A stretch of DNA of 64,000 nucleotides, taken from assembly GCA_023442945.1 (NCBI GenBank), contig JAEZWW010000005.1:124001-188000 (forward strand), read 5' to 3'. The position numbers were made by a program, and so were the translations under genes. The notes under the pieces were generated by a model that had not been told where the DNA came from, did not search any database, and saw nothing but the letters and a program-made list of their open reading frames with translations. The stretch is from Pseudomonadota bacterium (GTDB lineage Bacteria > Pseudomonadota > Gammaproteobacteria > Burkholderiales > Burkholderiaceae_C). Of this stretch, positions 44,333-52,588 are shown piece after piece (position 1 is the first letter of the stretch; each line of letters starts with the position of its first letter).

Positions 44333-45576
44333 CGAGCAAGCGCACTTCCCGCAGCATCCGCGTCCGCGCCACCGACGGCAGTGGCGAATTCGATGCCTAC
44401 CTGGCCGTGCCCGCGGCCGGCAAAGGCCCAGGCGTCGTGCTCGCGCAGGAAATTTTTGGCGTGAACAAGACCATGCGCGAACTGGCCGACTACTACGCCG
44501 AAGAAGGCTATGTGGTCCTGGTGCCCGATCTGTTCTGGCGCCAGGAGGCCGGCGTCGAGCTGGACGAGCGCACCCAGTTCGACCGCGCGCTGGCGCTGTA
44601 CCAGGGCTTCGACGAAGCCAAGGGCGTGGACGACATCCAGGCCACGCTGAACGCCCTGCGCGCGCTGCCCGAATTCGCTGGGCAGACCGGCGTGCTGGGC
44701 TTTTGCCTTGGCGGCAAGCTGGCCTACCTGGCCGCCTGCAGCACCGATTGCGATGTGGCCGTCGCCTACTACGGCGTCGGCATCGAAAACGCGCTTGGCG
44801 AGGCGGACCGGCTGGGCGGCAAGCGCCTGGTGCTGCACATCGCCGAGAACGACGGCTTCTGCCCACCCGAGGCGCGTGACGCGATCCTGAAGGCGCTGAG
44901 CGGCCGACCGGGTGTGGATCTGTACGTCTACCCGGGCGTGGACCATGCCTTTGCCCGCCTCGGCGGCGACCATTACCACAAGCCCTCGGCCCTGATGGCG
45001 CACCAGCGCAGCATCGCCGCCTTCCGCGGCGTGCTGGGGCCGCACTACGACTTCTCCGCCTTATGGGACAAGCACTGCGAGTACGAATTCGCGACGCGCG
45101 ATGTGGACGCCACCATGGCCACCATGGTCGCCGAACCCTACGTGAACCACATCCCCACCATGACCGGGGGCGTCGGCTACCAGTTGCTGTCGCGCTTTTA
45201 CCGCAACCACTTCGTCAACGCGAACCCGCCCGACACCACGCTGATCCCGATCTCGCGCACCGTGGGCAGCAGCCAGATCGTGGACGAGATGCTGTTCTGC
45301 TTCACCCACACCTGTGAGATCGACTGGATGCTTCCTGGCGTGGCGCCCACCGGCAAGCGCGTGGAAGTGCCGCTGATCGCGATCGTGAAGTTCCGCGGCG
45401 ACAAGCTCTACCACGAGCACATTTACTGGGACCAGGCCAGCGTGCTGGTGCAGATCGGCAAGCTGGACGCCAAGGGCCTGCCGGTGGCCGGCGTCGAGAC
45501 CGCGCGCAAGCTGCTCGACGAAACCCTGCCGTCGAACACCTTGATGGCCAACTGGACCAAGTCGGAGGGCCGCTGA
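44329..45576 (+). CDS. Dienelactone-hydrolase domain fused to SnoaL-like domain (iifA-like)
   Basis: The 415-residue two-domain protein. Residues about 10-240 form a dienelactone hydrolase fold with GFCLGGKLAY (Cys nucleophile elbow), AENDGFCPPEA (Asp) and GVDHAFARLGG (His). Residues about 250-415 look like a SnoaL/NTF2-type domain (TMATMVAEPYVNHIPTMTGG; VDEMLFCFTHTCEIDWMLPG; YHEHIYWDQASVLVQIG). In the indole (iif) pathway the remaining step, 3-hydroxyindolin-2-one to anthranilate, is done by a cofactor-free oxygenase; this protein is the only candidate here. That link is inference. Confidence 0.82.
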   Translation: MTSKRTSRSIRVRATDGSGEFDAYLAVPAAGKGPGVVLAQEIFGVNKTMRELADYYAEEGYVVLVPDLFWRQEAGVELDERTQFDRALALYQGFDEAKGVDDIQATLNALRALPEFAGQTGVLGFCLGGKLAYLAACSTDCDVAVAYYGVGIENALGEADRLGGKRLVLHIAENDGFCPPEARDAILKALSGRPGVDLYVYPGVDHAFARLGGDHYHKPSALMAHQRSIAAFRGVLGPHYDFSALWDKHCEYEFATRDVDATMATMVAEPYVNHIPTMTGGVGYQLLSRFYRNHFVNANPPDTTLIPISRTVGSSQIVDEMLFCFTHTCEIDWMLPGVAPTGKRVEVPLIAIVKFRGDKLYHEHIYWDQASVLVQIGKLDAKGLPVAGVETARKLLDETLPSNTLMANWTKSEGR

Positions 45577-45611
45577 GCGCCTGCTGAACCGTAGGCACCG
45601 CTCGTGAATCC

Positions 45612-45643
45612 ATAGCGCTTCCCCGATAGGGGGAAAGCGCTAC
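45612..45643 (+). terminator. Hairpin after the indole-type operon
   Basis: TAGCGCTT-CCCC, GATA loop, then GGGGGAAAGCGCTA form a stem of about 12 bp with one bulge, 36 bp after the stop codon of the DLH-like gene. It is nearly symmetrical and could serve either direction. No strong T run follows. Confidence 0.65.
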
Positions 45644-45675
45644 CGCTGGGTTCAGTGGATAGGCGCGATGCCCGT

Positions 45676-46116
45676 TCAGGCCGGCGTTGGTGGCACCGAC
45701 GCCTCGGCCCGCGTCAGCGCCATGGTGCCGTTGGTCTTGACCACCAGCGTGCGCTGGCCGTCGGCGGCGACGGCGTAAACCTCGGCCTCGGTGAAGCTGA
45801 GCTGGCGCCCGGGCTTGACGACCCAGGCCTCGCATTCCAGCGCCACGCCGCGCGCGCCGCGCAGCAGGCTGGTTTTGAACTCGGCCGTCAGCACCCAATG
45901 GTCCTGCGGCGCCTGGGTCTGCGCGACCGCGCCCATGGTGTGGTCGGCCATCGACGCCATCACGCCCGCGTGGACCACGCCGGTGTGCTGCAAGTGGCGC
46001 GGCTGCAGTTCAAGGCGCGTGCGCAGGCGGCCGCCCTCCAGGGCGACCGGCTCAATGCCGAGGTCGACCATGAAGGGCGCCATGCGAAAGAACCCGCGCA
46101 GAGTGTCCAGGTCCAT
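45676..46116 (-). CDS. PaaI-family hotdog thioesterase
   Basis: The 146-residue protein starts MDLDTLRGFFRMAPFMVDLG. It has the hotdog active-site helix HTGVVHAGVMASMADHTMG (HAG with Asp) and the strand WVLTAEFKTSLLRGARG. It hydrolyses acyl-CoA or aromatic-CoA esters. It is the last gene of the leftward fadB-like/thiolase/thioesterase unit, 32 bp after the thiolase, and convergent with the indole-type operon. Confidence 0.85.
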   Translation of the reverse strand: MDLDTLRGFFRMAPFMVDLGIEPVALEGGRLRTRLELQPRHLQHTGVVHAGVMASMADHTMGAVAQTQAPQDHWVLTAEFKTSLLRGARGVALECEAWVVKPGRQLSFTEAEVYAVAADGQRTLVVKTNGTMALTRAEASVPPTPA

Positions 46117-46148
46117 GATCGACGGCCGCGGCGCTGTGTGCGGAGGGC

Positions 46149-47324
46149 TCAGAGCACCTCGAAGATGCCGGCCGCGCCCATGCCGCCGCCGATGCACATG
46201 GTCACGCCCACGCGCTTGGCGCCGCGGCGCTTGCCTTCGATCAGCGCGTGGCCCGTCAGCCGCTGGCCCGACACGCCGTACGGGTGGCCCACAGCGATGG
46301 CGCCGCCGTTGACGTTGAGACGGTCGGCCGGGATGCCCAGCTTGTCGCGGCAGTACAGCACCTGCACGGCAAAGGCTTCGTTCAGCTCCCACAGGTCGAT
46401 GTCGCTGACTTTCAGGCCCAGGCGGCCGAGGACTTTGGGCACGGCGAAGACCGGGCCGATGCCCATTTCGTCAGGCTCGCACCCGGCCACGGCAAAGCCG
46501 AGGAAGCGGCCCAGCGGTTTCAAGCCCTTGCGCTCGGCTTCGGCCTCGTCCATCACCACGCAGGCGCCGGCGCCGTCGGAGAACTGGCTGGCGTTGCCGG
46601 CGGTGATCACGCCACCGGGCAGCGCCGGGCGGATGCCGCTGATGCCTTCCTTGGTCGTGCCTTCGCGGATGCCTTCGTCCTGCGACACCGTCACTTCCTT
46701 GGTGCGCAGGCCCATGACCGGGTCGGCCACGCCGGCCAGCACGGTGATGGGGGCGATCTCGTCGTCAAACTTGCCGGCGGCGCGCGCGGCGGCGGCCCTT
46801 TGCTGGCTGGCGGCGCCGTACTCGTCCATGGCGTCGCGGCCGATGTTGTAGCGCTTGGCGACCTGCTCGGCGGTCTGCAGCATGCTCCAGTAGATGGCGG
46901 GCACCTTGGCTTCGAGGGCCGGGTCTTTCATCATGTGCAGGTTCATTTCCTGCTGCACGCAGGAGATGCTTTCGACGCCGCCGGCGACGTAGGTCGTGCC
47001 TTCGCCCGCGATGATGCGTTGCGCGGCCAGCGCGATGGTCTGCAGGCCGGACGAGCAAAAGCGGTTGACGGTCATGCCCGACACGGTGACCGGGCAGCCG
47101 GCCATCAGCGCGATCTGGCGGCCGATGTTGGCGCCGGTGGCGCCTTCGGGGTTGGCGCAGCCCATGATCACGTCTTCAACCTCACCCGCGTCGATGCCGG
47201 CGCGCGCAATCGCGTGCTGCACCGCGTGGCCGCCGAGCGTGGCGCCGTGGGTCATGTTGAAAGCACCTTTCCAGCTCTTGGTCAGCGGGGTGCGGGCGGT
47301 GGAAACGATAACGGCCGATGTCAT
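46149..47324 (-). CDS. Acetyl-CoA C-acyltransferase (thiolase)
   Basis: The 391-residue thiolase has the acylation Cys in VNRFCSSGLQ (about residue 90), the His of GGAIAVGHPYGVSG and the second Cys in MCIGGGMGAAG. Length and motifs are those of degradative thiolases (FadA/PaaJ type). It follows the multifunctional fadB-like gene in the same direction, so the pair covers the last three beta-oxidation steps. Confidence 0.92.
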   Translation of the reverse strand: MTSAVIVSTARTPLTKSWKGAFNMTHGATLGGHAVQHAIARAGIDAGEVEDVIMGCANPEGATGANIGRQIALMAGCPVTVSGMTVNRFCSSGLQTIALAAQRIIAGEGTTYVAGGVESISCVQQEMNLHMMKDPALEAKVPAIYWSMLQTAEQVAKRYNIGRDAMDEYGAASQQRAAAARAAGKFDDEIAPITVLAGVADPVMGLRTKEVTVSQDEGIREGTTKEGISGIRPALPGGVITAGNASQFSDGAGACVVMDEAEAERKGLKPLGRFLGFAVAGCEPDEMGIGPVFAVPKVLGRLGLKVSDIDLWELNEAFAVQVLYCRDKLGIPADRLNVNGGAIAVGHPYGVSGQRLTGHALIEGKRRGAKRVGVTMCIGGGMGAAGIFEVL

Positions 47325-47334
47325 TGAATACTCC

Positions 47335-47395
47335 TGAATTTATAGCTGGCTGCGCAGATGGCTGTAGGGCTAGAGGCGGATTTCAATTGAAAGTC
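47335..47395 (+). repeat. Dispersed repeat, copy 13, overlapping the fadB-like stop
   Basis: It reads TGAATTTATAGCTGG, CTGCGCAGATGGCTGTAGGG, CTAGAGGCGGATTT, CAATTGAAAG. It fills the gap between the fadB-like and thiolase genes. The TGA stop and the last codons (TTT AAT-type end, protein ...KTFN) of the fadB-like gene lie within the repeat's right end. Confidence 0.88.
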
Positions 47396-49497
47396 TTGCC
47401 TTCGGCCACGAGCTTTTGCAGCAGCGGCGCCGGCTCCCAGAAGCTGGCGTCGTCGTTCGGGTTGCGCGCGAAGCGCTTCATGCTTTCGGCCACGTTGAAC
47501 AGGCCCACCTGGTCGGCGTAGCGCATCGGGCCACCGCGCCAGATCGGGAAGCCGTAGCCCGTCAAATACACCATGTCGATATCGCTGGCCTTGCTGGCGA
47601 TGCCGTCTTCCAGGATGTGGGCGGCTTCGTTGACCAGCGAATACACCAGGCGCTCAACAATCTCCTGGTCGCTGATCTTGCGCGGGGTGATGCCCAAGGC
47701 CTTGCGGTGGTCCTCGATCATCTTGTTCACCACCTCACTCGGGATCGCATCGCGCTTGCCCGCTTGGTAGTCGTACCAGCCGGCGCCGGTCTTCTGGCCA
47801 AAGCGGCCCAGCTCGCACAGCTTGTCGGCGGTGGCGCTGTACTTCATGCCCGGCTTTTCGACGGCGCGGCGCTTGCGGATCGCCCAGCCGATGTCGTTGC
47901 CGGCCAAATCGCCCATGCGGAACGGGCCCATGGCGAAGCCGAATTTCTCGATCGCCTTGTCGACCTGCTGCGGCGTGGCGCCTTCGTCCAACATGAAGCC
48001 GGCCTGGCGGCTGTACTGCTCGATCATGCGGTTGCCGATGAAGCCGTCGCACACGCCCGACACCACGGCCGTCTTCTTGATCTTCTTGGCGATGCCCATC
48101 ACCGTGGCCAGCACGTCCTTGGCGGTGGCCTTGCCACGCACCACTTCCAGCAGCTTCATCACGTTGGCCGGGCTGAAGAAGTGCATGCCGACCACGTCCT
48201 GCGGGCGCTGGGTGAAGGCGGCGATCTTGTCCACGTCCAGCGTCGAGGTGTTGGACGCCAGGATGGCGCCGGCCTTGGCCACTTCGTCCAGCTTCTTGAA
48301 GACCTGCTCTTTCACGCCCAGCTCTTCAAACACCGCTTCGATGATGAGGTCGGCGTCTTTCAGATCGGCGTAGTCCAGCGTGGTCTTGAGCAGGGCCATG
48401 CGCTGCTCGTACTTGTCGGCTTTCAGCTTGCCCTTCTTGACCTGGGCTTCGTAGTTCTTCTTGATCGTGGCGACGCCGCGGTCCAGCGCTTCCTGCTTGG
48501 TCTCCAGCATCGTGACCGGGATGCCGGCGTTCAGGAAGTTCATGGCGATGCCGCCACCCATGGTGCCAGCGCCGATCACGCCCACGGTCTTCACGTCGCG
48601 CGGCTTGACGTCGCTGCCCACGTCGGGAATTTTGGAAGCGGCGCGCTCGGCCGCGAAGATGTGGCGCAGCGCCTTGCACTCGGGCGTCTGCATCAGGTTG
48701 GTGAAGATCTCACGCTCGCGCGCCAGGCCTTCGTCAAATTTGTACTTGGTGGCGATCTCGACCGCGTCCACGCACTTCACGGGCGCGGGGAAGTTCTTGG
48801 CCATGCCCTTGACCATGTTGCGTGCGAACTGGAAGTACGCGTCGCCCTGCGGGTGCTTGCACGGCAGGTTGCGCACCAGCGGCAGCGCGCTGCCGTCGGC
48901 GTGCTGGGCCGCGACCTTCTGCGCCAGGGCAACGGCTTCGTCCGTCAGCGATTCGGGTGTGGCGCTGAGTTGGTCGAACAGCTTCTGGCCCGGCAGGCCG
49001 GCCAGCACGTCGCTGTTGACCGGCTCGCCACTGACGATCATGTTCAGCGCGGTTTCGACGCCCAGCACGCGCGGCAGGCGCTGCGTACCGCCGGCGCCGG
49101 GGATCAGGCCCAGCTTGACTTCCGGCAGCGCCACCTTGGTGCCCGGCGCGGCGATGCGGTAGTGCGCGCCCAGGGCCAGCTCCAGCCCGCCGCCCATGAC
49201 CACCGAATGCACGGCAGCGACGACCGGTTTTTGCGAATTCTCGACCGCGAGGATGACCGACAGCAGGATCGGCTCGCGCATGGCTTTGGTGATGTCGTTG
49301 AATTCGCGGATGTCCGCGCCGCCGGAAAACGCCTTGCCTGCGCCGGTGAGCACGATGGCCTTGACGGCCGGGTCGTTGTTGGCCTTTTCCAGGGCGTTGG
49401 TGATGCCCACCCGTGTGTCGTAACCCAGGCCGTTGACCGGCGGGTTGTTCAGGGTGATGACGGCCACGTCTCCTTGGACTTTGTACTCAGCGGTCAT
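47383..49497 (-). CDS. Multifunctional enoyl-CoA hydratase/3-hydroxyacyl-CoA dehydrogenase (FadB/FadJ-like)
   Basis: The 704-residue protein has an N-terminal crotonase domain (GAGKAFSGGADI oxyanion loop; GGGLELALGAHYRIA with Glu; ALPEVKLGLIPGAGGTQRLP with the second Glu). A Rossmann 3-hydroxyacyl-CoA dehydrogenase domain follows (VGVIGAGTMGGGIAMNFLNA) and then the two C-terminal HAD helical domains (GFIGNRMIEQYSRQAGFML). It hydrates and then oxidises acyl-CoA. The ATG at 49497 (MTAEYKVQG) is preferred to an upstream TTG. The C-terminus ends inside a dispersed repeat. Confidence 0.92.
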   Translation of the reverse strand: MTAEYKVQGDVAVITLNNPPVNGLGYDTRVGITNALEKANNDPAVKAIVLTGAGKAFSGGADIREFNDITKAMREPILLSVILAVENSQKPVVAAVHSVVMGGGLELALGAHYRIAAPGTKVALPEVKLGLIPGAGGTQRLPRVLGVETALNMIVSGEPVNSDVLAGLPGQKLFDQLSATPESLTDEAVALAQKVAAQHADGSALPLVRNLPCKHPQGDAYFQFARNMVKGMAKNFPAPVKCVDAVEIATKYKFDEGLAREREIFTNLMQTPECKALRHIFAAERAASKIPDVGSDVKPRDVKTVGVIGAGTMGGGIAMNFLNAGIPVTMLETKQEALDRGVATIKKNYEAQVKKGKLKADKYEQRMALLKTTLDYADLKDADLIIEAVFEELGVKEQVFKKLDEVAKAGAILASNTSTLDVDKIAAFTQRPQDVVGMHFFSPANVMKLLEVVRGKATAKDVLATVMGIAKKIKKTAVVSGVCDGFIGNRMIEQYSRQAGFMLDEGATPQQVDKAIEKFGFAMGPFRMGDLAGNDIGWAIRKRRAVEKPGMKYSATADKLCELGRFGQKTGAGWYDYQAGKRDAIPSEVVNKMIEDHRKALGITPRKISDQEIVERLVYSLVNEAAHILEDGIASKASDIDMVYLTGYGFPIWRGGPMRYADQVGLFNVAESMKRFARNPNDDASFWEPAPLLQKLVAEGKTFN

Positions 49498-49799
49498 GGA
49501 TGCGAATTCCTCTGGGTTATGCAACGAAGCGAACGATACAACGCGGAGGCGCCGTACCCAAAATCAACTGTCCATTGTGGAAGATGCGCCGGGGCCCCGC
49601 AACGGCGAATGTCGCCGCAGGGACAAGCGCCGGCCGGGTATGGGGGCGCTCAACCGATATTCAAGCCAAATCAGGCTCTGGCCCTAGTATCACCAGCGCG
49701 GGCAGCTAGACTATTGATAGCGAAATGGCATGGCAGGCAGGCCGTGCACACACGTACGCAAGGCCAAGCCGGCCCGCTGACTGACCCAGCGCGGCCGGA
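49498..49799. other. Intergenic region upstream of the beta-oxidation unit
   Basis: This 302-bp gap between livF (stop 49800) and the fadB-like ATG contains dispersed-repeat copy 14 (49658-49722) and, below 49600, the presumed promoter of the leftward fadB-like operon. GAGGAAT near 49510 is the likely ribosome-binding site. No operator dyad stands out. Confidence 0.5.
49658..49722 (-). repeat. Dispersed repeat, copy 14
   Basis: On the minus strand it reads CGCTATCAATAGTCTAGCTG, CCCGCGCTGGTGATACTAGG, GCCAGAGCCTGATT, TGGCTTGAATA. It lies 77 bp downstream of the livF stop, in livF direction. Confidence 0.88.
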
Positions 49800-50501
49800 T
49801 CAGACCTCCAGCCATTCCTTGCGCGTCGTTGCGTCGGCGCGCAACTGGTCGGGCGTGCCATCGAACACGATGCTGCCGTGGCCCATGACCAGGGTGCGGT
49901 CGGAGATGTGCATGGCGATGGTCAGCTTTTGCTCGATCAGCAGCACCGAAATTCCCCGGTCCTTCAGCTTCTTCAGGTAGTCGCCCACCAGCTCGACGAT
50001 CTTGGGCGCCAGGCCCTCGGTCGGCTCGTCGATGATGATGAGGTCCGGGTCGCCCATCAGCGTGCGGCACAGCGTCAGCATCTGTTGTTCGCCACCGGAC
50101 ATCACGCCCGCCTCGGTGTTCTGCCGCTCCTGCAGGCGCGGGAACATGGCGTACATGTCATCGTAGGTCCAGCGGCTGGTCTTCTTGCCGCCCTTTTCGC
50201 CCAGCATCAGGTTCTGGTGCACCGTGAGGCGAGGAAAGACGTCGCGCGACTCGGGCACGTAACCCAGGCCGAGCTTGGCGATCTCGTAAGACTTGCGGCG
50301 CAGCAGCGACTGGCCCTTCCAGTCGATCGTGCCTTCGGCGTGGACCAGGCCCATGATGGCCTTGGCGGTGGTGGAACGGCCGGATCCGTTGCGCCCCAAG
50401 AGCGCCACGATCTCGCCCGGCTGCACGTCGAAATTGACGCCGTGCAGCACATGGCTCTTGCCGTAGTAAGCGTGCAGGTCCTGGACTTTCAACATGCTCA
50501 A
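49800..50501 (-). CDS. livF: Branched-chain amino acid-type ABC transporter ATPase LivF
   Basis: The 233-residue ATPase is of LivF size and has the signature MSGGEQQMLTLCRTLM and Walker B DLIIIDEPTEGLAP. Walker A reads GRNGSGRST: the invariant Lys is Arg (CGT codon), which would normally cripple ATP hydrolysis. Position in the operon (last, overlapping livG by ATGA) is standard. It pairs with LivG to power LivH/LivM. The Arg variant may be tolerated because LivG has a normal Walker A. Confidence 0.92.
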   Translation of the reverse strand: MSMLKVQDLHAYYGKSHVLHGVNFDVQPGEIVALLGRNGSGRSTTAKAIMGLVHAEGTIDWKGQSLLRRKSYEIAKLGLGYVPESRDVFPRLTVHQNLMLGEKGGKKTSRWTYDDMYAMFPRLQERQNTEAGVMSGGEQQMLTLCRTLMGDPDLIIIDEPTEGLAPKIVELVGDYLKKLKDRGISVLLIEQKLTIAMHISDRTLVMGHGSIVFDGTPDQLRADATTRKEWLEV

Positions 50502-51292
50502 TGCCCCTGTGCCTGCGCGTCGGCGACGGACGATCCGAGGTAGGCCTCCTGCACGCGCGCGTTGGCGCGCACGGCCTCGGGCGTGTCGAAGGCGATGACT
50601 TCACCGTAGACCACCACGGCGATCTTGTCGGCCAGGCCGAACACCACGCCCATGTCATGCTCCACGGTCAGCAGCGTCTTGCCCTGCGTGACCTGGCGGA
50701 TCAGCTCGATGAAGTGGCGCGTTTCGCTCTTGCTCATGCCGGCGGTGGGTTCGTCCAGCAGGATCACGTCGGCACCGCCGGCGATGGTCACACCGATCTC
50801 CAGCGCGCGCTGCTCGGCGTACGGCAGGTTGGTGGCGAGCACGTCGCGCTTGTGTTCCAGCTGGATCATGCGCAGCAGCTCTTCGGTGCGCGCGTTGGCG
50901 TCGTGCATGCGCGAGAGAAAGCGCAAGAAGGTGTAGCGGTAGCCCAGCTTCCACAGCACGGCGCAGCGCAGGTTCTCGAACACGCTGAGCTTGGGGAAGA
51001 TGTTGGTGATCTGGAAGCTGCGCGACAGCCCCATGCGGTTGATCTCGTACGGCTTCTTGCCGTCGATACGCTGGCCGTTGAGCAGCACCTCGCCGCTGGT
51101 AGGCGTGAGGCGCCCGCTGATCAGGTTGAACAGCGTGGACTTGCCCGCGCCGTTGGGCCCGATGATGGCTACGCGCTCACCCGGGCGCACCGCCAGGTTG
51201 GCGCCGCGGATGATTTGCGTCTTGCCAAAGCTCTTGTGCAGGTCTTTGAGCTCGATCGCGTAGTTGTCTTGGGTGGCGACGGGCGCGTTCAT
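50498..51292 (-). CDS. livG: Branched-chain amino acid-type ABC transporter ATPase LivG
   Basis: The 264-residue ATPase has a normal Walker A (GPNGAGKST), Walker B (DVILLDEPTAGMS) and the H-loop VEHDM. The LivG-specific signature region reads LPYAEQRALEIG where LSYGxQRxLEI is usual, so its LSGGQ-equivalent is weakened. It is translationally coupled to both livM (upstream) and livF (downstream) by ATGA overlaps. Confidence 0.92.
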   Translation of the reverse strand: MNAPVATQDNYAIELKDLHKSFGKTQIIRGANLAVRPGERVAIIGPNGAGKSTLFNLISGRLTPTSGEVLLNGQRIDGKKPYEINRMGLSRSFQITNIFPKLSVFENLRCAVLWKLGYRYTFLRFLSRMHDANARTEELLRMIQLEHKRDVLATNLPYAEQRALEIGVTIAGGADVILLDEPTAGMSKSETRHFIELIRQVTQGKTLLTVEHDMGVVFGLADKIAVVVYGEVIAFDTPEAVRANARVQEAYLGSSVADAQAQGH

Positions 51293-52584
51293 ACCGGCGC
51301 TCCTTCGGCGACGCGCGCGGCATTTTCGATCTCGGCCTGCACCTCTCCCCAGCGCGCGGCGTACACACGCCGCGCACGGTCGAGCAGAAACACCCCGACG
51401 GCGAACACCGCGCCCGCCGCAACCCAGTGCGCGGCGCTGTGGGCGTGCAGCGTCAAACCGAGGTAATGCACGTCATCGCCCATCGCGCCGTTGAGCTGCA
51501 GGTGGTAAACCATTTCGATCATCGCGCCAGCACCGGCCAGCACAACGAGGGCCGCCGCAATGACCGCCAGCAGGCTGGGCCACACGCGGCCAAACTTGCC
51601 GTACGCGGCCACGCGCACGTTCATCATGATCAGGCTGGCGATGCCGCCGGGTGCATACATCACCATGAAGACAAAGATCAGGCCCAGGTACAGCAGCCAG
51701 GCTTTCGTGAGCTCAGACAGCAGCACCGACGCCAGGACCATCAGCACGCCGCCAATAATGGGCCCGAAGAATACCGTCGCACCCCCCAGGAAGGTGAACA
51801 GCAGGTAGCTGCCCGAGCGCACCGGCCCCACCACCTCGGCCGTGACCAACTCGAACTGCAGCGCGCCCAGCCCCCCTGCAATGCCGGCAAAAAAGCCGGC
51901 CACGATAAACGACAGGTAGCGCACGCGCTGGCTGCTGTAGCCGATGAATTCCACCCGCTCGGGGTTGTCGCGCACCGCGTTCAGCATGCGCCCAAGCGGT
52001 GTCTGCGTGAAGGCGTACATCGCCGCCACGCTGATGAAGGCGTAAAGCGCGATCAGGTAGTACAGCTGCCGCGCCGGGCCGAAGGTGATGCCCATCACCG
52101 GCTCACCGACCACGCGGTTGCCCGACACGCCCGCCTCGCCGCCGAAAAACTCGGGAATCATCAGCGACATGGCGAACACCAACTCGGCGATGCCCAGGGT
52201 GATCATGGCGAAGGTGGTGCCGGACTTCTTCGTCGTGACGTAACCCAGCAGCGCGGCAAAGAACACCCCCGCCAAGCCGCCCACCAGGGGGATCAGGCTG
52301 ACCGGGATGTGCCAACGCCCGGCCGACACCGCGTTCAGCACGTGGATGGCGGCGTACGAGCCGAGGCCGGAGTAAACGGCGTGCCCGAAACTCAGCATGC
52401 CGCCCTGCCCCAGCAGGATGTTGTAGGACAGGCAGGCGATGATGGCGATGCCCATCTGCGCCAGCATGGTGACGCCCAGGTTGCTCGAGAAAACGAGCGG
52501 CGCCACGATCAACACCAGGGCAAAGCCGCCCCAGATGAGCGCGCGGCGCACGTTGAAGCGCGCGGTGGAAGCTGCGGTCGTCAT
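51289..52584 (-). CDS. livM: Branched-chain amino acid-type ABC permease LivM
   Basis: The 431-residue permease has about ten transmembrane segments and the BPD_transp_2 motif region (AVRDNPERVEFIGYSSQRVRY, the ATPase-contact loop). The N-terminus carries an extra basic tail. The C-terminus, after about residue 330, includes additional hydrophobic segments and a cytoplasmic extension (FLLDRARRVYAARWGEVQAE) beyond the usual LivM end at ~350 residues. Its start lies 4 bp after the livH stop. Confidence 0.9.
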   Translation of the reverse strand: MTTAASTARFNVRRALIWGGFALVLIVAPLVFSSNLGVTMLAQMGIAIIACLSYNILLGQGGMLSFGHAVYSGLGSYAAIHVLNAVSAGRWHIPVSLIPLVGGLAGVFFAALLGYVTTKKSGTTFAMITLGIAELVFAMSLMIPEFFGGEAGVSGNRVVGEPVMGITFGPARQLYYLIALYAFISVAAMYAFTQTPLGRMLNAVRDNPERVEFIGYSSQRVRYLSFIVAGFFAGIAGGLGALQFELVTAEVVGPVRSGSYLLFTFLGGATVFFGPIIGGVLMVLASVLLSELTKAWLLYLGLIFVFMVMYAPGGIASLIMMNVRVAAYGKFGRVWPSLLAVIAAALVVLAGAGAMIEMVYHLQLNGAMGDDVHYLGLTLHAHSAAHWVAAGAVFAVGVFLLDRARRVYAARWGEVQAEIENAARVAEGAPV

Positions 52585-52588
52585 ATGC

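Noticed and set aside
47416..49980. About 854-codon plus-strand frame opposite the fadB-like gene
   Set aside because: Shadow of a well-defined multifunctional beta-oxidation enzyme; no recognisable domain.
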